Assembly: GCA_009841105.1 (NCBI GenBank)
Contig: VXMM01000020.1
Location: 1 to 37,008 of the forward strand
Direction: 5' to 3'
DNA length: 37,008 nucleotides
Origin: Acidimicrobiia bacterium
Lineage (GTDB): Bacteria; Actinomycetota; Acidimicrobiia; Spongiisociales; Spongiisociaceae
Made by a program: the position numbers and the translations under genes. Below are positions 31,752 through 37,008 of the stretch, piece by piece. Each line of letters opens with the position of its first letter. Position 1 is the first letter of the stretch. The notes beneath the pieces were generated by a model. It saw only the letters and a program-made list of their open reading frames with translations. It did no database searches and was not told the DNA's origin.

Positions 31752-32678
31752 ATGGCATCTCCTCTTTCCGGTAGTGCCGGTCGTAGACGCGTACTCTCCA
31801 CCACCCAGGGATCGCAACTCGGACCATTCGGCCTGGTCGAGTGGGCGTTGCTCGCCGGTGTGGCCCTCATATGGGGTTCCTCCTACCTGCTCATCGAGAT
31901 CGGCCTGGAATCGCTGGCGCCGCCGACCATCGGGTGGGTGAGGGTGACGCTGGGCTTCCTGGTGCTGGTGGCCGTTCCGGCGGCCCGGAGAAGGATCGAA
32001 CGGAGCGACTATCCCCGCGTGGCGGTACTGGGGTTTACCTGGGTCGCGATACCCTTCCTGCTCTTCCCGATCGCCCTGCAGCACATCGACTCGGCCCTGG
32101 CGGGAATGCTGAACGCCCTGGTGCCCATCGTCAGCACCTCCATCGCCATTGTGCTGATGCGCTCCCTCCCCCGGCTCCGCGTCATGGCCGGCATAGTGCT
32201 CGGTTTTGCCGGGGCCATCATGATCAGTGTCCCAGTGACCCGCGGATCCACCGCCGGACTTTGGGGGGTATTCCTGGTGGTCCTGTCCACCACCTTGTAC
32301 GGCCTATCCCTGAACCTGGCGGTGCCGCTCCAGCAGCGCTACGGGGCTCCCGCCGTGATGATGAGGGTGATCGGGGTGGCGGCAGTTGTCACTACGCCCT
32401 TCGGACTGGCCGGCCTCACCGATTCGGATTGGAGGATCGGGCCGACGCTCGCGGTGATAGTCCTGGGGGTGTTGAACACGGGCGTGGCCTTCGTGATCAT
32501 GACCTCCTTCGTGGGACGGGTGGGCCCGACCCGTGGGGGAGTGGCGATCTACTTCCTGCCGATCGTCGCCATAGTGCTGGGAGTGGTGTTCCGTTCGGAG
32601 GTCGTGCTCCCGGTCCAATGGGCCGGTACGGGGGTGGTGCTGTTCGGCGCCTGGCTCGCCAGCCGTCGCGAAGCCTGA
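31752..32678 (+). CDS. EamA/DMT-superfamily transporter, copy 2
   Basis: The 308-residue protein is a close paralogue of the gene before it: the same N-terminal layout, identical helix 1, LDxxLAGM-like helix-4 region (HIDSALAGMLNALVPIV), LNLAVPLQQRYG and GRVGPTRGGVAIYFLPIVAI. Ten transmembrane helices are predicted. Differences are spread over the whole length, which indicates an older tandem duplication and not a recent copy. The substrate is unknown. Its stop is 20 bp from the convergent nitroreductase gene. Confidence 0.92.
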   Translation: MASPLSGSAGRRRVLSTTQGSQLGPFGLVEWALLAGVALIWGSSYLLIEIGLESLAPPTIGWVRVTLGFLVLVAVPAARRRIERSDYPRVAVLGFTWVAIPFLLFPIALQHIDSALAGMLNALVPIVSTSIAIVLMRSLPRLRVMAGIVLGFAGAIMISVPVTRGSTAGLWGVFLVVLSTTLYGLSLNLAVPLQQRYGAPAVMMRVIGVAAVVTTPFGLAGLTDSDWRIGPTLAVIVLGVLNTGVAFVIMTSFVGRVGPTRGGVAIYFLPIVAIVLGVVFRSEVVLPVQWAGTGVVLFGAWLASRREA

Positions 32679-32699
32679 CCGACCACTAGCCGGACGCGC

Positions 32700-33350
32700 T
32701 CAGTCGTTCTGTCCTTGCCAGCCGTCCCAGTGTGTGAACTCCCGGGCAGGAATCCTGGTGACGGGCTTGAAGTCGTCGGCGGGATATCCCAGCGGGATCA
32801 GGGCGATGATCTGGGTCTCCTCCGGCATCTCCAGCGCGATCTTGGCATCCTCCTCGAGGATGTTGAGGGCCGTGGTGAGGCAGGTACCGAGCCCGAGGTC
32901 ACGGGCCGCCAGCATCAGGTTCTGGACGCAGGGCATGATCGATGTGTAGACCGCCTCGGTACGGATGGCCTTGAGGACTCCGTATCGGGGAAGGTTGTGC
33001 TTCTCCAGGTTCATCGCTACGACGATGAGCGCCGGGCTCTCCTCGAGGTGATCGCGCAGGTAGACCGACTTCCTGATCATCGTCTTCTCGAACGTGCGCT
33101 TGTCGACCTCCCTGCGACCCTGGCGGAGAGGGTGGTCCAGCAGGAACTGCAGGCCCTCCCGGTAGAGGTCGGCGAGTTGCTTCTTGAGCTCCGGGTCCTT
33201 GACCACGATGAACTCCCACGGCTGGGCGTTGTGGCCGTTGGGCGCCCAGGTGGCCGCGGTCAGGATGGTGCGGATGTCATCGTCGGACACCGGGTCCGGC
33301 TTGAAGCGCTTAACGCTGCGTTGCGTCCGCATCGCCTCTAATACGTCCAC
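32700..33350 (-). CDS. nitroreductase-family FMN oxidoreductase
   Basis: The 216-residue protein has the nitroreductase pattern: VLEAMRTQRSVKRFKPDPVS (FMN-phosphate binding Arg-Ser), ATWAPNGHNAQPWEFIVV, VQNLMLAARDLGLGTCLTT and IIALIPLGYPADD. It should use FMN and NAD(P)H to reduce nitro groups, quinones or related compounds. The start GTG at 33350 follows a strong GAGGAGGAA. A longer frame to 33449 runs through the tandem repeat upstream and lacks a ribosome binding site. It may be cotranscribed with the esterase gene upstream (156 nt gap). Confidence 0.9.
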   Translation of the reverse strand: MDVLEAMRTQRSVKRFKPDPVSDDDIRTILTAATWAPNGHNAQPWEFIVVKDPELKKQLADLYREGLQFLLDHPLRQGRREVDKRTFEKTMIRKSVYLRDHLEESPALIVVAMNLEKHNLPRYGVLKAIRTEAVYTSIMPCVQNLMLAARDLGLGTCLTTALNILEEDAKIALEMPEETQIIALIPLGYPADDFKPVTRIPAREFTHWDGWQGQND

Positions 33351-33392
33351 GTCTTCCTCCTCACGGTCGCTCGACGCCCCCAGCACCCGCAA

Positions 33393-33484
33393 CCTTAGGT
33401 TGAGAGTGGGCTCCAGCGCGCCAGGAGCCTTAGGTTGAGGGTTGGACACAGTGCGTCCGGAGCCTTGGGTTGGGAGTGCGGGCC
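33393..33484. repeat. 35-bp tandem repeat, about 2.6 copies, upstream of the nitroreductase
   Basis: Copies begin at 33393, 33428 and 33463 with period exactly 35 bp. Shared core is CCTTAGGTTGAG..GT, with GGAG at the end of each of the first two. The third copy is diverged (CCTTGGGTTGGGAGT) and partial. The block lies between the esterase stop and the nitroreductase start, 40-130 bp upstream of the latter. It may be a multi-site operator or a simple duplication. Confidence 0.75.
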
Positions 33485-33506
33485 GGGTAATGATCCGCCG
33501 GGGCGG

Positions 33507-34481
33507 CTACGGAGTTTCATCGAGAACCGCGTTGAGGTACTCGTGCATCCTGGTACGGGCGGCATTCCCGTAGGCGTTGTCGTACAGGTCGAAGGCGTGC
33601 AGGGCGCTGGGCCAAACGTCGAGCCGGGCGGGGTTGCCGGCGGCTTCCCAGCGGGCGGCCATGAACAGCGAATCGTCGAGCAGCGGGTCGAGGGTTCCCA
33701 CGGTGAAGAGCGCGGGGGGCAGTCCTCGGAGATCGGCCCAGATGGGGGAGATGTCGGGGTCCTCGAGGTCACGGTTGCCGGCGAACAGTTCCACGAACCA
33801 GTCGATCGAGGACGTGTTCAGGATCAGGGGCCGGTCGCCGAAGGCTCTCATCGACGGGGTCCCGCGCAGGTCGAAGGCCCCGTAGGTGAGCAGGACGGCG
33901 CGGAAAGGGGTCAGGCCGTGGCGGTCCCGCAGCCGTAGGCAGGTGACGGCGGTGAGGTGCCCGCCCGCCGACTCCCCGCCGATCGCGATCAACTCGTGTC
34001 CCAACGCGTCAGCGGCGTTCCGGTGCAGCCAGAGGGCGGCCGCCTCGCAGTCGTCGGGTCCGGCCGGGTAGGGATGCTCGGGGGCCAGGCGGTAGGAGGT
34101 GGACACCGAGATAAGGCCGGTGGTGTCAGCGAGGGCCGTCATCTGAGGGTCGTGATGGTGGGGTCCTCCCCACACCCAACCTCCCCCGTGGATATGCAGG
34201 AAGACACCGCGGGCCGCCCTTCCCTCCGGGCGGATTACCCGCAGCCGGATGGGGCCGCCGGGCCCGTCGATGGTGCGCACCGAGGCTCGGGGCGAGAGAC
34301 GGGGAGGACCGATCAACGACTTGCCCTCCTCCCTGGCCTGGCGGCCCGCCGCGGCGCCCACCTCCCACACCGGTGGCGCGTGGCGGGTTTGGTCGGCCAC
34401 CCATTCGTTGAAGGCCAGCACCTCGGCGGGTGCTTCTGAAGGCATTACGGTCATCGGCCAAGGCTCCCGGTACGCGGTCAC
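33507..34481 (-). CDS. HSL-family alpha/beta-hydrolase (esterase)
   Basis: The 324-residue protein has the hormone-sensitive-lipase motif HIHGGGWVWG (oxyanion hole), nucleophile GGESAGG, catalytic Asp in TLDPLLDD and His in SALHAFD. It should hydrolyse short acyl esters. The start GTG 34481 is used. ATG 34454 and 34445 are alternatives. A TCTAAT stretch 8 nt before the GTG could be a leaderless -10. There is no signal peptide. It is upstream of the nitroreductase in the same direction. Confidence 0.9.
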   Translation of the reverse strand: MTAYREPWPMTVMPSEAPAEVLAFNEWVADQTRHAPPVWEVGAAAGRQAREEGKSLIGPPRLSPRASVRTIDGPGGPIRLRVIRPEGRAARGVFLHIHGGGWVWGGPHHHDPQMTALADTTGLISVSTSYRLAPEHPYPAGPDDCEAAALWLHRNAADALGHELIAIGGESAGGHLTAVTCLRLRDRHGLTPFRAVLLTYGAFDLRGTPSMRAFGDRPLILNTSSIDWFVELFAGNRDLEDPDISPIWADLRGLPPALFTVGTLDPLLDDSLFMAARWEAAGNPARLDVWPSALHAFDLYDNAYGNAARTRMHEYLNAVLDETP

Positions 34482-34573
34482 ATCCAGGGATTAGAGACCG
34501 CAACGTTAACGCTAAGGACCGTGGTCCGGCGCCGGCCACAATGAATCGTTTGGCTTGTGTCCTGCCCTCGGGC

Positions 34574-35212
34574 TCAGACGATCCGCCTCCGGCTCGCCCA
34601 GTTGGCGAGCTCGTAGCGGTTGCTCAGCTGGAGCTTCCTGAGCACCGCCGAAACGTGGGACTCGACCGTCTTGTGGCTGATGTACAGCCGGTGCGCCACC
34701 TGTTTGTAGGAGAAGCCGCGGGCGATCAGGCGCAGTACCTCCTGCTCCCGGGTGGTCAGTTGATCCAGCTCGGGGTCCTCGGGGGCCGGGATGGTGGCGG
34801 CGAAGGTGTCGAGCACGAATCCGGCCAGCATGGGAGAGAAGACCGCATCGCCCGCATGGACCCGCCTGATCGCGTCGACCAGGGCCTCGGGGCGGATCGA
34901 CTTGGTGACGTACCCTCGGGCCCCGGCCCTGATCATGGCGATCACATCCTCGGCCGCGTCCGACACGGACAGGGCGAGGAACTTGACCTGTGGGTGGGTC
35001 TGGAGCACGTTCTCCAGGATCGCGAGGCCTCCACCTCCCGGCATGTGGACGTCCACCAACGCCACGTCGGGGGGATCGAGCCGCAGGGCGTCGATGGCAT
35101 CGTCCACGTCGCCGGCGGAGCCGATGAGTTCGATGTCGCGCGGATCGGACAGTTCCGCCCTGACCCCGGAGAGGAAGAGCCGGTGGTCATCCACCAGAAA
35201 GACTCGGATCAT
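34574..35212 (-). CDS. NarL/LuxR-type response regulator
   Basis: The 212-residue protein has a receiver domain with the acidic pair in VFLVDDHRLF, phospho-acceptor Asp54 (ALVDVHMPG) and the Lys in YVTKS, and a C-terminal LuxR helix-turn-helix (LTTREQEVLRLIARGFSYKQ, KTVESHVSAVLRKL). Its ATG overlaps the stop of the histidine kinase (ATGA), so this is a cognate pair. The likely target is the divergent PspC gene and the pair's own promoter, by analogy with actinobacterial PspC-kinase systems. Confidence 0.94.
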   Translation of the reverse strand: MIRVFLVDDHRLFLSGVRAELSDPRDIELIGSAGDVDDAIDALRLDPPDVALVDVHMPGGGGLAILENVLQTHPQVKFLALSVSDAAEDVIAMIRAGARGYVTKSIRPEALVDAIRRVHAGDAVFSPMLAGFVLDTFAATIPAPEDPELDQLTTREQEVLRLIARGFSYKQVAHRLYISHKTVESHVSAVLRKLQLSNRYELANWASRRRIV

Positions 35213-36357
35213 CCTGGCTCTCCTCCCAGACGCAGATGGACCTCCGTGCCCTCCCCCGGTGCCGATGAGACGGTGGCGGCGCCGCCGTTGCTCTGCATCC
35301 GGCCCACTATGGACTCGGCGATTCCGTAACGGTCCCCGGCCACCACCTCGGGGTCGAAGCCGGCGCCCTGATCGGAGATCCAGATATCCGTTGATTCCTG
35401 GCTCACCTCGGAGTAGACGGAGACCCGATCCGCGCCCGAATGCCGTGCTGCGTTGGTCAGGGCCTCGCCGGTAGCCGCGATGGTCGCCCTGATACCTTCA
35501 TCGACGGGGCGGTCTCCTACCGTGACCACCTGGATGTGGATGTCGAAGGTCTGCTCGATCCGGTCGGCCTCCTCCTGCAGGGCGGCGGAGAGGAGTTCGG
35601 GCCCGCCGGCGGGCGTAGTGTCGTAGAGCCAGCGTCGGAGCTCCCGTTCCTGGACCCGGGCCAGCGTCATCACCCTCCGAGGGTCGTCGGTCCGCTGGAT
35701 CAGGGCCAGCGTCTGGAGGACTGAATCGTGGAGATGGGCAGCCATGTCTGCTCGCGCCTCCTGGCGGATCCGCCGGCGCCGTTCCGCTCCCAGGTCGGAT
35801 ACCAGCCTCCAGACCCATGGTCCGAAGAGCACCACCATGCCGACCCCCGTGATCAGTACCGCCAGCAGTACGGTTCCTACGGCAGGAGCAGCCACGTTGG
35901 CGAGGATCGAAACGCCGATCAACAGCAGCACCACCCCGATCACCGTGCGGGCGCGAAATCGTCCGCTATCCGGGTCGAACAACCCCAGGATCGCCGAGCG
36001 GGGGTCGATGTCACCCCTGTCCATGAGGAAGGCGGTGCCGAAGCTGAGGGCCGCGCCCGGCCAGACCCATCCATCCCCGCTCCAGATCCCAAGGCCGCGG
36101 AGCAGCAGCAGGGAGCCGATGAACATCAGGACGTACGCCGCCCTCCGGTTGCTGTCCGCCGGGGGGACGGGTTCCGGGCGGGCTGTCTGATCGAGAGTCA
36201 GGCCCCAGAGGACCAGGTAGAGGAGTATCCCCAGTCCCCAAACGAGCGCAAGAACCAGGAAGGCGGCGCGGGCGTAGAGGTCGAGGACGCCGAGTCGATC
36301 GGCGACTCCCCCGGCCACGCCGGCCACCAAACGGTTCTGCTCCCGGCGTGCCAGCAC
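35209..36357 (-). CDS. PspC-domain sensor histidine kinase
   Basis: The 382-residue protein begins with a PspC domain (about 1-60; LVAGVAGGVADRLGVLDLYA then a helix), followed by more membrane segments (about 75-125 and 138-185), then a NarX-type dimerisation/phospho-acceptor helix (RADMAAHLHDSVLQTLALI, His210) and a HATPase domain (EALTNAARHSG with Asn302; DQGAGFDPE). It should sense envelope stress through its membrane part and phosphorylate the overlapping response regulator. The start is GTG with GGAGG 7 nt upstream. It is divergent from a second PspC gene at 36525. Confidence 0.93.
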   Translation of the reverse strand: MLARREQNRLVAGVAGGVADRLGVLDLYARAAFLVLALVWGLGILLYLVLWGLTLDQTARPEPVPPADSNRRAAYVLMFIGSLLLLRGLGIWSGDGWVWPGAALSFGTAFLMDRGDIDPRSAILGLFDPDSGRFRARTVIGVVLLLIGVSILANVAAPAVGTVLLAVLITGVGMVVLFGPWVWRLVSDLGAERRRRIRQEARADMAAHLHDSVLQTLALIQRTDDPRRVMTLARVQERELRRWLYDTTPAGGPELLSAALQEEADRIEQTFDIHIQVVTVGDRPVDEGIRATIAATGEALTNAARHSGADRVSVYSEVSQESTDIWISDQGAGFDPEVVAGDRYGIAESIVGRMQSNGGAATVSSAPGEGTEVHLRLGGEPG

Positions 36358-36524
36358 CGTAGGGCCTCCTATCCGCTATGGCTTGCGTCGCGCCTATGTT
36401 GGCATCGTCCGGTTGCCGTGCGGGGCCGGAACCGGAGATATACCCACGGCCTGGGGCCGGTCTGGGGGATGTTTCAGGGTGATTCCCCACGAACCCGGCG
36501 CCCGGAATCGGGGATGATGTGGAT

Positions 36525-37008
36525 ATGACGAACAGCAGCCATACATCGCTCCACCGACCCGGTCAGGGCCGCTGGATTGCAGGGGTGGCGCTCGGGCTCG
36601 CCCACCGTCTCGGAATCGAGGCTTGGGTCGTCCGGGTGGGGTTCCTCATCCTCGTGCCGGTAGGGGGTGTCGGCATCTTCCTCTATGCAGCGGGTTGGCT
36701 GCTGATCCCGGATGAGGGCGAGGCCCACTCGATTGCACGGGGATGGTCGGGCGACCGCTCGGCCCGCCGGTGGGCGGGTGTCATCCTCATCGGCCTCGCG
36801 GCGGTCGTGTTGATTGCCGAGACCAGGCTGGTGAGGGGTGAGCTGGTTCTTGCCCTGGTCCTCCTGGGGATCGGGGTCCTGCTGTATCGCGGCGATCTGA
36901 GTCCGCCGCCGCGGCGGAGCCCGGAGACCGCAGACGTCCCGCAGGCGGCGCCGGACGACCAGGCCGAAGAGCCTCCGGCCGGCCCTCCCTCCTCCCCGCC
37001 GGTCTCTT
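36525..37008 (+). CDS. PspC-domain membrane protein, C-terminus cut by window edge
   Basis: The reading frame from ATG 36525 runs to the window end without a stop (161 codons seen). It begins MTNSSHTSLHRPGQGRWIAG, then a PspC domain (GVALGLAHRLGIEAWVVRVG, FLYAAGWLLIPDEGE), two further hydrophobic segments (AGVILIGLAAVVLIAE, LVLALVLLGIGVLLY) and a Pro/Ala/Glu-rich tail. PspC proteins act in envelope stress responses. The divergent arrangement with a PspC-kinase/LuxR pair suggests one regulon. The 167-bp gap between them contains no other gene. Confidence 0.88.
   Translation, partial: MTNSSHTSLHRPGQGRWIAGVALGLAHRLGIEAWVVRVGFLILVPVGGVGIFLYAAGWLLIPDEGEAHSIARGWSGDRSARRWAGVILIGLAAVVLIAETRLVRGELVLALVLLGIGVLLYRGDLSPPPRRSPETADVPQAAPDDQAEEPPAGPPSSPPVS

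Noticed and set aside
33393..33497. CRISPR-like array
   Set aside because: Units are directly adjacent at 35-bp period with no spacers, and no cas gene is nearby.
1..37008. Mobile element or prophage origin
   Set aside because: No transposase, integrase, att-like repeat, phage gene or tRNA junction was seen, and codon use looks uniform apart from the AT-rich patch at about 27.9 kb.

Overview
The window reads as a high-GC actinobacterial chromosome segment. It uses many GTG starts, has dense 1-4 nt stop/start overlaps (GTGA, ATGA), and shows several likely leaderless promoters with TANNNT -10 boxes close to the start codon. The SLH repeats (FCPDRPVTRGE... type), the DRxALVALY/GW leucine-rich-repeat leader module and the overall gene set suggest Acidimicrobiia, possibly a marine or host-associated lineage. 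That taxonomic placement is inference only. No rRNA, tRNA, CRISPR array, insertion sequence, integrase or phage gene was found.

Layout. 1-2.9 kb: a truncated DUF1697 gene, a vapBC toxin-antitoxin pair (minus strand), a 39-residue membrane peptide, an Asp/Glu-racemase-fold protein and a HEAT-like protein. 3-5.5 kb (minus): a tightly packed operon of LigJ-like amidohydrolase, M24 Xaa-Pro peptidase and RidA-family protein. 5.5-5.8 kb: a divergent promoter region. 5.8-21.5 kb (plus): a long co-directional array with HpaB-type flavin monooxygenase, HpaC-type flavin reductase, LigB-type class III extradiol dioxygenase, GalB-type hydratase, HyuA, HyuB, a complete oligopeptide/nickel-type ABC importer (lipoprotein SBP, two permeases, two ATPases), and a D-Ala-D-Ala carboxypeptidase fused to LRR and SLH modules. 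21.6-24 kb (plus): a metal-ligand-poor amidohydrolase and two SDRs. 24.1-26.7 kb (minus): an 850-residue secreted protein with 29 leucine-rich repeats. 27.1-28.4 kb: a racemase that appears to use a CTG start, and a frameshifted secreted-protein remnant. 28.4-30.7 kb (minus): LysR regulator and YeiH-type exporter. 30.8-32.7 kb: two tandem EamA transporters. 32.7-34.5 kb (minus): nitroreductase and HSL-type esterase. 34.6-37 kb: a PspC-domain histidine kinase with its LuxR-type response regulator, and a divergent, truncated PspC protein.

How the genes may work together. The 2.9-21.5 kb block looks like an uptake-and-catabolism unit. A phenolic or N-containing aromatic would be ortho-hydroxylated (HpaBC), ring-cleaved by the LigB-type dioxygenase, and hydrated by an oxalomesaconate hydratase. 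Two unrelated hydratase families (PIG-L/GalB and amidohydrolase/LigJ) are both present, one on each side of the same divergent promoter. HyuAB, RidA, the M24 peptidase and the peptide-type importer point to an amide-, lactam- or amino-acid-linked substrate. No 4-carboxy-4-hydroxy-2-oxoadipate aldolase or oxalomesaconate tautomerase is visible, so the pathway is incomplete here or is a new variant. The carboxypeptidase-LRR-SLH fusion, translationally coupled to the importer ATPase, and the nearby giant LRR protein that shares its leader module, are the most unusual architectures.
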